In this document: one piece after another, positions 10,701 to 21,060 of the stretch | Numbering within the stretch: position 1 is the first letter of the stretch | Layout of the letters: each line of letters opens with the position of its first letter | Assembly: GCF_964019385.1 (NCBI RefSeq) | Contig: NC_088649.1 | Span: 16,402,347 to 16,466,346 of the forward strand | DNA from: Sycon ciliatum | Taxonomy: Eukaryota > Porifera > Calcarea > Leucosolenida > Sycettidae | Direction of reading: 5' to 3' | DNA: 64,000 nucleotides | Translations under genes and position numbers: made by a program | Notes under the pieces: generated by a model | Told to the model about the DNA's origin: nothing | Seen by the model: only the letters and a program-made list of their open reading frames with translations | The model's database searches: none

Positions 10701-10854
10701 CACGGTAAGTGGAGTTAGCAACACACCAACATCCTTGCCATAAGCAACATTGGTACACTCTTAACATGCATGCACTCCGAATTCCCGCGTTTCCTCACGG
10801 GACTGTGCGGAGCATGCGCATTACTCCAATTCGCCATGCTGTTGTTTCTTGCTC

Positions 10855-11460
10855 TTCGCTTTGCTGTGCTGACGGTCAAATTGTTTGACTATCGCTGCCA
10901 GTTTCTGATCAATATCCGATCCACCATGTCTCTGTCAGTGAGCGATGTCCAGCCAAAACGCTCTTTGCTTTGCTGCGCTGACAGCTCTTCGCTTTGCTGC
11001 GCTGACAGCTCTTCGCTTTGCTGCGCTGACGGTCAAATTGTTTGACTTTCGCGGCCAGTTTCTGATCAATATCCGATCAACCATGTCTCTGTCAGTGAGC
11101 GATGTCCAGCCAAATTGCTCTTTGCTTTGCTGCGCTGACGGTCAAATTGTTTGACTATCGCGGCCAGTTTCTAATCAATATCCGATCAACCATGTCTCTG
11201 TCAGTGAGCGATGTCCAGGCAAAACGCTCTTTGCTTTGCTGTGCTAACGCAGTGACGGTCAAATTGTTTGACAATCGCGGCCAGTTTCTGATCAATATCC
11301 GATCCACCATGTCTCTGTCAGTGCCATTGAGCGATGTCCAGCCATAACGCTCCTTTGCTTTGCTGCGTTGACGGTCAAATTGCTTGATGATCGCGCCCAG
11401 TTTCTGATCAATATCCGATCAACCATGTCTCTGCCAGTGAGCGATGTCCAGCCAAAATGC
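10855..11460 (+). repeat. 110-bp tandem repeat, about five units
   Basis: Units share GACGGTCAAATTGTTTGAC, CAGTTTCTGATCAATATC and GTGAGCGATGTCCAG. Unit starts (by GCGATGTCCAG) are at 10,941, 11,098, 11,208, 11,331 and 11,441. The first interval is 157 bp because a 24-bp subunit (TTCGCTTTGCTGCGCTGAC) is repeated there. The resulting frames are repeat artefacts. Confidence 0.85.
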
Positions 11461-11756
11461 GCTCTGCTGAGCTGCGAAACGCACTGCCATCCCGCAATTT
11501 AGACCCGACAGGAACAAAACCTACTCCGCGGACTAGCCTGCACGCGAGGACTTGGCCGCTCCAGCAGCGGAGCAGAACCTAGCCAGGGCAAGCTACACCC
11601 AGGGACTGATCAGTGCCAGCAGCGTTGTTCCAGATCCGGTACTTAGAGCGCATTGCCCACTATGCTAATGGGCAGCCGCATTGACCGGCACTCGCATCAA
11701 TTGCTGTAAATAGTAATGCCGATAAATCATGTTTGGGTCATGTTGTATTTTTGGGA
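11461..11756. other. Sequence between two tandem arrays
   Basis: GC-richer segment without a long frame. It could be part of an LTR or leader (a TGCCGATAAATCATG segment lies near 11,717), but I see no paired LTR. Confidence 0.3.
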
Positions 11757-12466
11757 GAACAGTAAGGATCGTGAGTCAGGCAGGCAGTGAGCCAAGTGCG
11801 CCTATATTCGCTCACAAGTGCAGCCTTTAAGCCATCCCGTAAGGGAGAACAGTAGGGATCGTGGGTCAGGCCGGCATTGAGCCAAGTGCGCCTACATTCG
11901 CGCACAAGTGTATCCCTACTGCATTCTCGTGTATTGACACGTCTGAATTCAACAGTAGGGATCGTGGGTCAGGCCGGCATTGAGCCAAGTGCGCCTACAT
12001 TCGCCCACAAGTGCATCCCTACTGCATGCTCATGTATTGACACGTCTGAATTCAACAGTAGGGATCGTGGGTCAGGCCGGCATTGAGCCAAGTGCGCCTA
12101 CATTCGCCCACAAGTGCATCCCTACTGCATGCTCGTGTATTGACACGTCTGAATTTAACAGTAGGGATCGTGGGTCAGGCCGCCATTGAGCCAAGTGCGC
12201 CTACATTCGCCCACAAGTGCGTCCCTACTGCATGCTCGTGTATTGACACGTCTGAATTCAACAGTAGGGATCGTGGGTCAGGCCGGCATTGAGCCAAGTG
12301 CGCCTACATTCGCCCACAAGTGCATCCCTACTGCATGCTCGTGTATTGACACGTCTGAATTCAACAGTAGGGATCGTGGGTCAGGCCGGCATTGAGCCAA
12401 GTGCGCCTACATTCGCCCACAAGTGCATCCCCTCTGCATGCTCGTGTATTGACACGTCTGAATTCT
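11757..12466 (+). repeat. 103-bp satellite, six full monomers plus a diverged partial
   Basis: ACAGTAGGGATCGTGGGTC begins monomers at 11,849, 11,952, 12,055, 12,158, 12,261 and 12,364, exactly 103 bp apart, nearly identical. A diverged, shortened monomer precedes them from 11,757. Since 103 is not a multiple of 3, overlapping pseudo-frames arise; none is a gene. The last monomer runs into a segment (TCTCGCCGGGCAATTGTTGC) that reappears at 31,316. Confidence 0.95.
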
Positions 12467-12656
12467 CGCCGGGCAATTGTTGCCCCAGTTAGTGTCGGCA
12501 TTGGCCATACTAACGCACAGCGGTGCTTGCAATACTAGCTCTGGCATTGGACCAGAATATTGCATATTGTATGCGGCAATTGTTGCCTATCTCCTGGTAA
12601 TACAACGCGTAATGGCTCCCAAACAGGTCGGCTTGTTGTGTAGTTGCAAACAATAA
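12467..12656. repeat. Segment repeated at 29,784 and 31,316
   Basis: The stretch with CTAACGCACAGCGGTGC and AATACAACGCGTAATGGCTC, up to CAATAATTAA, recurs at 29,784-29,937 and 31,316-31,509. In all three places it is followed by a piggyBac-type left end. It marks a segmental copy from here to the 30-kb region. Confidence 0.85.
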
Positions 12657-12660
12657 TTAA

Positions 12661-13283
12661 CCCTTTGTGACCCCATCGATCGATATCGATCGATTGGTAT
12701 ACAGTGGCACTAAAAATATTATATCTCTGGTGTTCCTTCCCCGATTCTCATAAACAAAGCGTCTACGTCTCGAGAGGAACATTGGCTATCACGTCGAAGT
12801 TATTTGAAGTCTCTACGAGGTACGATGCCGCCGTGGTGAGACTCGCGGTCGGCGGAAAACTGAAAAATTCACTCCGATCGAAAAATTCAAATTTTCACAC
12901 TGCGCTTGGCAGGGGTTTTCCCCGGAGTGCTATGTCATACTCAAGCATGCTGCACATCAAAATTTTGCGCTTGAAACGAGCTTTCCACTGTAGTTTATTT
13001 GAAGTCGATGTGATGAAGGAGAATGGAATGGCGGCTGTTTGAACTTTGCTGGAGCTGTTCGCGCACGGCTGCTGTTTTGAGCGGCATTCTAGGCCACGCA
13101 GAGCAGAGGCCGTGCAGGTAGCTGGCTTGAGTGTGGTATTAGTCGCTTCGTCTTGGAAATACCTTTCCAACGGTGGCAAGTTTGTAAAAATCGGTGAATG
13201 TTTGGCAGAGATACAGTACAAGCGAAAGTGCATGTTAATTGGAGGTGAGTAAATTGTCGTACTTTCAGTGGGGTCACAAAGGG
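12661..13283. mobile_element. Complete piggyBac-type MITE
   Basis: TTAA[CCCTTTGTGACCCCA ... TGGGGTCACAAAGGG]TTAA: perfect 15-bp terminal inverted repeats, 5'-CCC ends and TTAA on both sides (12,657-12,660; 13,284-13,287). A perfect palindrome of ATCGATCG words lies just inside the left end (12,675-12,694). The interior frames (12,704-13,042 and its complement) resemble no transposase, so it would depend on an outside piggyBac transposase. Its first ~46 bp survive alone at 29,938 and 31,510. Confidence 0.85.
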
Positions 13284-13750
13284 TTAACGAAATGCCAAAT
13301 CCCGAAAACCCATTTGCCGTATCTGAAAAGATGAGAACTATGCCAAAAACGCCTTTTTACGGTACATGCACAGCATGACTTACAGCACTTGTAATTTGGT
13401 TGTGGTTTTGAACAGCCCGGCAGGTAGGTGAACAAGTTGATTATAGAGCAAATACCTGCAACAACAAAGTAGAATTTTGACAGGATGTATATCACTTCCT
13501 GGAAGAATTTCTTATTACTCTATTTTGCGTTCTAGTTTGTAGGTGGAGTGTGTGGGTTACAGTGAGGGCTGCGTGCCACCCGGCTGTGTAGATTCACTCA
13601 AAGTGTGAGTTACAAAGTCTGAAGAAAATGTAGAACTGTTTCTGCTGGGATGACCACTACACCATAGCTCAGTGGTTACAGCATTACTGGCTGCAAGCGA
13701 GGGTCCCTGGATCGAGTCCTTGTGGTGTCAGTCAATTTTTTCTTCAGTCT
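13284..13750 (+). mobile_element. Chimeric retroelement, partial: middle segment plus tRNA-like head
   Basis: It starts at the right TTAA of the piggyBac MITE and carries the shared middle segment and a tRNA-like head (A box 13,665-13,675). The B box is mutated (GGATCGAGTCC). Unlike the other copies, after TTCTTCAGTCTGTT it does not enter PLE endonuclease sequence but a short linker and the PLE 3' tail (13,775-13,915). It therefore shows the SINE-like part can exist without the endonuclease segment. Confidence 0.65.
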
Positions 13751-14157
13751 GTTCCCCTTTGTGTCTTACCCTCGATTTAGTGAACTCTATAAGCAGTAAA
13801 ACAATAAATTATGATAATGTTTAGTTCTAGTGGTGAGCCAATTTAATTATGGTAAAAGAGCAGAAGGACAACCTATTACGAGTTATGACTAGGGATTATT
13901 ATTATGTATACAAAAGACACAAAGGCACACATTGAAAACCTTGGCAAAATAATTCCGTTGTGCTGAACCATGGCTGAACCAATCATCAGACAGCGATAAT
14001 GGAATAGGAGGCAGCGCTGGTATATCTAAGCAGAGAGAGGTGTGATAATACGATAGCGAGAGGAGTAATCGCGTGAATGTATACATGGTCAGGCTATTTC
14101 AGAGGCAGATGCAGTAGGCGCAGGTCTAGCACTAACAAGCACGCGCTTAATCTCGCT

Positions 14158-14235
<78 letters not shown>

Positions 14236-14316
14236 TAACACGCACACACACACATAGTAACACCCACACACATACATACACACACACATACACGCACACA
14301 CTAACACACACACATC
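14158..14316. repeat. CA microsatellite
   Basis: An almost pure CA tract (14,161-14,231) is followed by interrupted CA. Frames across it are artefacts. Confidence 0.98.
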
Positions 14317-14614
14317 TCGATTTGTGCGATCGAAGCACGATATTTTACGTCCTGATACTGGCCGTGTGCCGACCACCGCGTGACATAGCAGATCGACGGA
14401 TTTGATCGATTTGATCGACAATCAAGATCAGAATCAAAATCCAGATGATCAGCAGGTTGATCAGCAACATGATATTTGCTATGCTACCACTGTGATGTAT
14501 GATGGAATGCTGCTTGAGCGAAACCATGAAGAGGCACGATGCCCTGCACTTCATGATTTGGGATCTAGCTGCAACCTGTTTTCCAGGAATATCATATCAA
14601 TTTCGACCACGTAG

Positions 14615-15070
14615 CATACTGACCAACCACAAAAATCTCAATCCCTTGACAATACATGCAGAATCCCTGGATTTTTCGCAAAATCCCTGGATGGCACAAA
14701 ACAAGTGAAAAGGGATTTTCCCGCCAAAAAAATTTCAACTCTGCAGATCTGCAGATGTGCGTACGGCACAGTTCAACCCTGCACTGCAGTTCGATCAGTC
14801 GGCGCGTCGGCGCCCGCCTATAGCGCCTGTCAGTGCAGATCTTGTGGTCAGGTCTTGAAAGTGCCGTTAACAGTTCGAAGTGCAAGTGCGCACCGTACAT
14901 ATTTTTGAAAAAACCGGGACATTCAAAGCAAATCCATGGAGGTTTCAGAAAAATCCTGTATCAGACGAAACTGTGACTTTTCCGGTATTTTCCTTGAAAT
15001 CCCCAGGACCCCGGGAGTAGTGTTGATTCCCGGGATTTTCCCAGGAAAACCGGGAGGGTTGGCCAGTATG
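14615..15070. mobile_element. hAT-like non-autonomous element with CATACTGRCCAACC ends
   Basis: Left CATACTGACCAACC and right (other strand) CATACTGGCCAACC are 14-bp inverted ends. The interior has several AATCCCTGGATTTT-like words. No clear target duplication is visible, so limits and family are tentative. A GACAGGTAT triplet repeat follows the right end. Confidence 0.45.
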
Positions 15071-15411
15071 ACAGGTATGACAGGTATGACAGGTTCGAGC
15101 ACTTGCTTTTGATGTACAACCCGGAGAGATCGACTTGTTGGGTACGGAAATGCATCCACGGCTATTTCGTGTATCTGGTAAGTTGGTCGTGTGTTCCGTG
15201 CATTTTTTTTAGGATGCCAACAGTAATTTTGTGTTTCACGCATGGATGACATCTGTTGCCGGAGCGACATAGCTCGACAAAGAGAATAAAGTTGATTCCT
15301 ATCGACATAATGTCTCTATTCCCACCTGATCTATATTACTGCAACCAGATAACGTGATGAGCTCAACACAATAGTCATTATTGGGGTTTTGAGCATAGTC
15401 ATCCGAGTCCT

Positions 15412-16090
15412 AGACTTCGCTGATGCCGCACTGGAGACTGTCTCGCAGCCTCTCTGGACACTCATTGAACCAGAGCAGTGCAGTATCATCAGCAAATAAG
15501 GACACACCTTCAACATGACTGGGAAGATCATTAATATACACTAGGAAAAGGAGGGGCCCTAGGATGGATCCCTGCGGCACTCCGGACAGAACAGGTGAGG
15601 CATCTGAGAGAAGTCCACCTACAAAGACAACTTGCGTTCTGTCGGATAGGTAGTCTGTAATCCACTCTAGCGCTGCGCCACACACACCGAAAACTTTGGA
15701 AAGTTTAGCAAGTAATGCACAGTGCCACACGGTGTCGAAAGCTTTCTCGAGGTCGAAAAAGCATATGGCAACTTTCCGCCCCAGATGACGATGGTCGGCA
15801 ATGTTTTGGATCAGCTTGGTGAGCTGTAGAGCGGCCGAGTCACCACGACGAAACCCAGATTGCGAGGGATCCAGAGCAGGAGAAATATGATTATATAATT
15901 GATTGAAGAAGAGCCATTCGCAAATTTTGGAATACAGGACAGGAGGGAAATTGGTCGATAGTTACTCGCTTGGGATTTGCTGCCTTTGCACTTGTAAATA
16001 GGCAAAAATTTAGCCAGTTTCCAGTTGGTAGGGAACTTGCCTGTGGTAAAGGAGAGGTTAAATAGGTGGCTAAGTGGAAAAGAAATCGCA
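15412..16090 (-). pseudogene. Non-LTR RT, minus strand, copy 2 (truncated)
   Basis: Homologous to 1,627-2,290. Frames read FPTNWKLAKFLPIYK and NYRPISLLSCI (16,050-15,930), then after breaks GVPQGSILGPLLFLVYINDL and SLFADDTALL. This copy keeps the canonical YIND that copy 1 has lost, but its 3' part ends at about 15,412. At about 16,090 it meets the plus-strand RT fragment as in copy 1. Confidence 0.88.
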
Positions 16091-16096
16091 GGAGCT

Positions 16097-17250
16097 AGTT
16101 TCTTTCTTGAAGGAATGCGCAATGGAACTTGTAAAGACACTATCTCAGCTCTTTGCTTCCAACACGGAGTTCTACCTGGAAAAGTCTTCCACGAGCGGCG
16201 TCAGCTTCGAGTCATAAAGCCTTTAAGGGTACATGAGATCATTCAACGAGATGCAATATCCCGAAATCCCATTTGCCACATCTCAAAAGAACTACGAAAA
16301 CAACGTCTTTTTACAGTACATTCACAACATGACTTACAGTTCTTCTAATTTGGTTGTGGCTTTGAACAGCCCGGCAGGTAGGTGAACAAGTTGATTTTTG
16401 TACAAATTTCTGGGAGAACAAAATAGAATTTGGATAGGATGTATGATCCTGGAAGAATATTGCGTGCTAGTTCTTAGGTGGAGTGTGTGGATCACAGTGA
16501 GGGCTGCGTCCCACCCACCTGTATAGATTCACACAAAGTGTGAGTTACGAAGTCTGAAGAAAATGTTGAACGGTTTCTGCTGGGATGACCACTACACCAT
16601 AGCTCAGTGGTTACAGCATCGCTGGCTACAAGCGAGGGTCCCTGGTTCGAGTCTTGGTGGGGTCAGGCAATTTGTTCTTCAGACTGCTCCTGCTGCCATT
16701 GCCGTCGTTGCCGATCTTGTCATTCTTCTAGTTGATGCGGTTCCTGTCACTGCCATGCCAGTAAGTGTCTTGTCCGGTTGTTTTTCCGGTGGTCTAGTTA
16801 ATTGTGAGGTGACGTTGCTTTGTGTTGATGCCGCTGCGTTAGATCATCTTGTACCAGGATGATTCTTTGCTGGACGATGGCAGCGTCTAAAGCACTGACA
16901 GCGGCAATGGCTAGAGTCCACACGACTAGCCATTTGGTATCGGTTGTGTCCACCGCACATGCTGATTATTCTGATGTATGAGTCGTCCATTGCAAGTCAT
17001 TTGTTTGAGCATCCTGATTGTTGTGCTGTGTATTCAGATGATTTTGTTCGATTGTGTCATGTGTACGCAGTGCTAGATTGTTTTGAAGCCGTATACATCC
17101 ACACAAAGAAACTCAACCTTTGCAAGCAAGTATAAGCAAATTAAATTCACACTTAGGCTGTTAGGTAGGTTGTCAAAACCTCGTTAGTTATGTCCAGTGA
17201 TTATCTCTTGTTGTCGCACTAAATGTCACGCTTATTGAGTTATTGAAACT
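16097..17250 (+). mobile_element. Chimeric retroelement copy ii (block B)
   Basis: Same module order as copy i: RT fragment (16,108-16,215), middle segment, tRNA-like head (A box 16,600-16,610; B box 16,644-16,654), and PLE endonuclease end (16,975-17,135; SIASHLFEHPDC, LDCFEAVYIHTKK). A ~400-bp deletion relative to block A (3,577-3,976) removed the hammerhead motif; the junction is at about 17,241. Confidence 0.65.
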
Positions 17251-18565
17251 TCTTCGTGAAGGGGGAGCTGGTTTAGAGACCAGTCGTGACAATGCGAAAC
17301 ATATTCGTGTCTCACGAGTTCGGATGGGTCTACTCGTCATGAACGCTACGAGTGGGTTTTGAGGTATTTCTCAATTTTCGAAAATATCTCACCCATTCTT
17401 GTTGGGATGAAGCCAAAACCGTCGCAGTGCACACACCTCCACGCATGCCGGCAGCAAAGGCAGCAGCACGGGCAGCACAGAGCGGAACAGCGGAGCTGAA
17501 ACTGACTCTCACCGTACCGATTTGGCACCAAAAGCGGCCCAGAGTTTGACCCACGCCAGCGCCGTATCCGAAACCGCCTCCGACGGTGCCAACACCACTC
17601 CGAAAGCGGACCTGCTCTCCAGCTCGCACCAAATGACCCAGTCAACGACCAGTACGAACACGACATTATATCGCCCATGTCGGCAACCAGCACGACTGTG
17701 CACCCTGAAACGCCGCCAGGCCGCAGAGGTACAGGTACGACAACATCCAACCTCACCGCACACCGACACAACCACTCCTACCATCACAACATGCAATCAC
17801 CCAGATTCGGCGCGTGCTGAAGATCTCCTATCCTCACTGGTGTCTAACACAGACATGTCTAAACAGCCAGCAAACCCCTGGATTACCTCCGAACAATGCA
17901 GGAGGACCAGTCCCAGTGCGGAATCCTCACCTGACTCCTAAAATTCCAAAAAAATTAAAAGAGAGCAACAACATCGACCCTGGCCACAGCCAACCCCTTG
18001 CCCCAGCACAGGGCTTACGCCTCAGCAAACTGGTGTGACATGATACTCAATCCTAGCCTACAGTGACGTTGTTCTCCACACCTTTTAGGTATTTCATTAG
18101 ATTTTTAGGACCCTTAGCCATACATGTAGCCATGCGCCCGCTTATGCCAAATTCCACTCCCCTTTTTAATTACCTCCTCCTGCAATGAAGGGTAGCAAGC
18201 ATCTTCGTATTCTCTGCACAAACGCTTTCGGCCTAGCCAGAAAACTTCCCGACCTACAGCACGCACTCCTGCAGCATCTGCCCGACGTCGCAATTGTGAC
18301 AGAAACGAAGTTCACTGCGGAGAAAGTGCTTCCCTCTGACATTAGTTTCCCTTGATACAGCTCACCATTTTGGTTGGACAGAACGGCACACGGGGGAGGG
18401 GTAGCTATCTGGGTGAAGTCGGCACTCCCCTCCATGCTCATCACTGAACTCATGTCCCCCGCACATGAGATCATCTGGTCTTCTTTCCAGCTGGGCCCAG
18501 GTCTCCGCACCGTCTTGGGAGCAGTGTATCGGCCGGAGTCCTGTGCCCCTGGAAATCTCACCCTA
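17251..18565 (+). pseudogene. APE/RT LINE copy 2, 5' half (endonuclease)
   Basis: Homologous to 3,976-5,291. It keeps GGGVAIWVKSALPS and GAVYRPESCAPG but has a stop where copy 1 reads FPGYS (near 18,354). It is cut at 18,565 by a THAP transposon; the rest of the LINE resumes at 21,061. Confidence 0.88.
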
Positions 18566-19579
18566 ATAGATGACTTGCACAAAGATCCGAGCCGCGAGTG
18601 AGACGGGGCAAATGCACCCTGTGCATGCACCCTGGCTACACTGCGGGCACCCTGCACCGTCTGTAGACTAGTGTAATTTTTTGTCAGCATGAATGAACGG
18701 TGCACGGCATGTACATGATCAGTACCGTCACTGTCTTCAGTAGCTCATGAGTCATGCATGTGCACTTGTAGGGTTAGTGGAAGCAGGTATTGTACTACTC
18801 CCTGAGTGGAAGTACATGACTGTATTATTATGTGAAGAGAAGCCAGGCGTCCAAACCAACCCAAAATGCTCTTGCCTTATTCTTCGGTGAAATAGTTAGA
18901 AAAAGTTGTCTAACTAAACAACAGTGAGCATAGAAGCAACCTCGATGCACCCAATAATATGGCATCCGGGAACAGCAAGTGTTGCACGAGGATCCCAAGA
19001 ACACGTCAAGTTCCATGCTACCCGCCGCCATCAAAAGAACGAAGGATAACTGTGCTAGCCTAGTTCATATTCAATGTAACGCTAACGGTACGGGATATAA
19101 GAGCCTGTTGGGAAGGCGTGGGTGAGCTGTAAAATCCTGTACGGTTCGAACAGCACAACATATATGCAGCAGTTATTGCGACGGTTAACGTCGATGGACG
19201 AGAGTCATAAAGCACAGTCCATGGGGGTTGACGTTTCTGGGCTTCCTTTCCGAAAGGAAAGTTTTATTTCTTCTCAAAAAAATCAGAATCATGCTGATTA
19301 TACCAGTCTGTTATGAAGACAAGGAAGCAGCCATGGACATTGTGCCATACTAAAGGAATGACAGGTAAAAGATAAAGCACTTCATCTGAAAACTCAAGGA
19401 CTATCCATAAATACAGCAAATGATAATCCTAGCCTGGTAATGTCCAACTCCGTCATGTGAGCCATTCGGTGAGTTATCATGGGAAGCATAATGTTCGAAA
19501 TGCTGAAATTTGAACAGTTGCAGTTGTGTTCGTCGCCACACAATGCCATCGCCAGTTCACATTTGCAATGTAGCCATTT

Positions 19580-20450
19580 TTACTCTCGTGTCCCCGTACA
19601 CGGCATGGAAGGCTGAGCAGATTCAACTCTTCCATCGCTTCCTGATCTGTACAGTAGTGCGGTTGCGTTCCCGTTCCTGACACATCGGTCTCCGCTAACC
19701 AGCATCATGAGCACTCCAATGGTTCCCGCCGCTCCTTCCGTATCGTCCCAGCGCGTCCCGTCAAAATGTGAATTACTGTAGGCAACGGAGCCAGTGTATG
19801 ATGAAGGCGAATGCACTGTTTGATGATGCTCCAACAAATCCTTTCTGAGACTGAGACCCAGCCGGAGCCGCATCGTCGTCATTGCCAGCTAATCATGGGG
19901 AGGTATAATGTGACTTCCACCACTCCCTGATTCAATCATAGTTTGCGAGCCTGCGCCAAACTGCTTTCTCACTACAGCCAGGCATTGGATACATATGGCT
20001 TCAGTAAGGTTTACAATGCTATGTCTCTGGCCTAAGTCCAAGTCTAGATACAGCTGCTCAGAGTCAGGGCTGATGAAATGTTCATATCGGAACAAGTGAG
20101 ACTTCAACAGTAGCTAGTACACATCAGGCCTGAGGACTCAGTCGCAGCGTTTCTCCAGCACACTTGTTATCCCCGAGATGGGCTGCATTTTCGAAACTTA
20201 CACTGCTGTCAAGACTGATTGCACAGTGTTAGGGAAAAACTTGGCTATGTCACACGGTGTATCTGAATATCTCGCCATGACAGTCTTTCCTATGTGAATT
20301 TCAAGAGCATAATGTTTCTCTCCATAGCTGGAAAATCGTGTGCGACTTGGGCTGATGAAGTGTTCATATCGGAACAAGTGAGACTTCAACAGTAGCTAGT
20401 ACACATCAGGCCTGAGGACTTCGCAGCGTTTCTCCAGCACACTTGTTCTC
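19580..20450 (-). pseudogene. Decayed coding region of the THAP element
   Basis: Several short minus-strand frames (20,389-20,198; 20,107-19,889; 19,882-19,580) follow the THAP frame. The first two start identically (MKSHLFRYEHFISP) because a ~100-bp segment is repeated directly at 20,066-20,168 and 20,347-20,450. No catalytic motif is recognisable. It may be the transposase remnant, interrupted by a 182-bp module. Confidence 0.4.
20168..20349. repeat. 182-bp module also found at 56,905-57,083
   Basis: The module lies exactly between two direct copies of a ~100-bp segment. The inverted, otherwise unlinked copy at 56.9 kb starts at AGTCGCACACGATTTTCC and ends at CAGCCCATCTCGGGGATA. Both copies keep one open frame (TRFSSYGEKHYALEIHIGKT), suggesting it was coding when copied. 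Confidence 0.75.
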
Positions 20451-20459
20451 TCCTTCAAC

Positions 20460-20885
20460 TCAGATACTACTTGAAGTACTACTAAAGGCCATCTGGCTCT
20501 CACACTCAGTCCTTCCACCCCTCATTTTCGTGGTTTGGGCTTCCACTCTTGACTCGGCAGGTTCCTGGCCTCTCCGCAGTCTGTCCTCAGGAGACTGGGG
20601 TCGCTCTGGAGCTAGTGCAGCCGAATCGAAGGGAATCGAGTTCTTTCTTAGACGTCCACAAACTTTCGTTGTGCTTGACTTCGCTTCCACTGCGGGAAAG
20701 TAGTCACAGTTCAGGACCACGACGTGCTTTTTGCAGCCTACACCAATGATACATGTACTAAAATAATATTCCCTCATTTTTTCTGCCTCCCGGCCGGCCG
20801 GCTCGAAAAAGAACGTATGGAATGGGAGCCTCAGTTCCATCTCTCGTCTGCTAGTGCATTCAGGAGCGTAGCAGCGCTTCGGCAT
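20460..20885 (-). CDS. THAP-type zinc finger protein fragment
   Basis: The frame begins MPKRCYAPECTS and continues LPFHTFFFEP...REAEKM. That is the start of a THAP (C2CH) finger: MP-C-x4-C, then the LPFHTFP-DP-R block. The tryptophan expected after REAEK is replaced, and the C-x2-H pair plus AVPTIF box are not evident. KVCGRLRKN near residue 75 may be the distorted second half, possibly after an unspliced intron (a 3' splice-like CTTTCCCGCAG lies between them). THAP domains bind DNA in P, Kolobok and ISL2EU transposases and in host regulators. Here it sits inside a TIR-bounded element, so transposon origin is likely. Probably non-functional. Confidence 0.6.
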   Translation of the reverse strand: MPKRCYAPECTSRREMELRLPFHTFFFEPAGREAEKMREYYFSTCIIGVGCKKHVVVLNCDYFPAVEAKSSTTKVCGRLRKNSIPFDSAALAPERPQSPEDRLRRGQEPAESRVEAQTTKMRGGRTECESQMAFSSTSSSI

Positions 20886-21060
20886 GACGATACAAGCCGA
20901 ATCAAAACAACTCTACTCTCTAGCCAAAAAAACTAGCTCAGTGTTCGTCAGGCAAAAAGCGAAACTTCGAAAGTCACGAACTCAAAAGGTGGGGAAGTCA
21001 GAGTCAGAAGGTCCACTTGCCCCGTCTCGAACCCAGACAATCTTTGTGCAAGTCATCTAT

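Larger units (their letters stand above)
18568..21058 (-). mobile_element. THAP-bearing DNA transposon inserted in the LINE (ISL2EU-like?)
   Basis: The ends AGATGACTTGCACAAAGAT are perfect inverted repeats over 19 bp. A looser GAGACGGGGCAA match extends them to ~44 bp. AT flanks each side (18,566-18,567; 21,059-21,060), and removing element plus one AT restores the LINE sequence seen at 5,291-5,302. So the element is 2,491 bp. A THAP reading frame lies on the minus strand at 20,460-20,885. A 2-bp AT duplication together with THAP fits ISL2EU as I remember it; no DDE core is recognisable, so P-like or other THAP groups remain possible. Confidence 0.8.

Noticed and set aside
11877..12492. Series of overlapping ~69-aa proteins with nearly identical sequence
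   Set aside because: Frame artefacts of the 103-bp satellite.
12600..12660. Primer binding site of an LTR element (TGGCTCCCAAACAGG)
   Set aside because: No LTR pair could be found around it and the similarity to known primer sites is weak.
14089..14421. Cys/Val-rich ORFs and the Thr/His-rich ORFs at 57.6-57.9 kb
   Set aside because: Translations of CA microsatellites.
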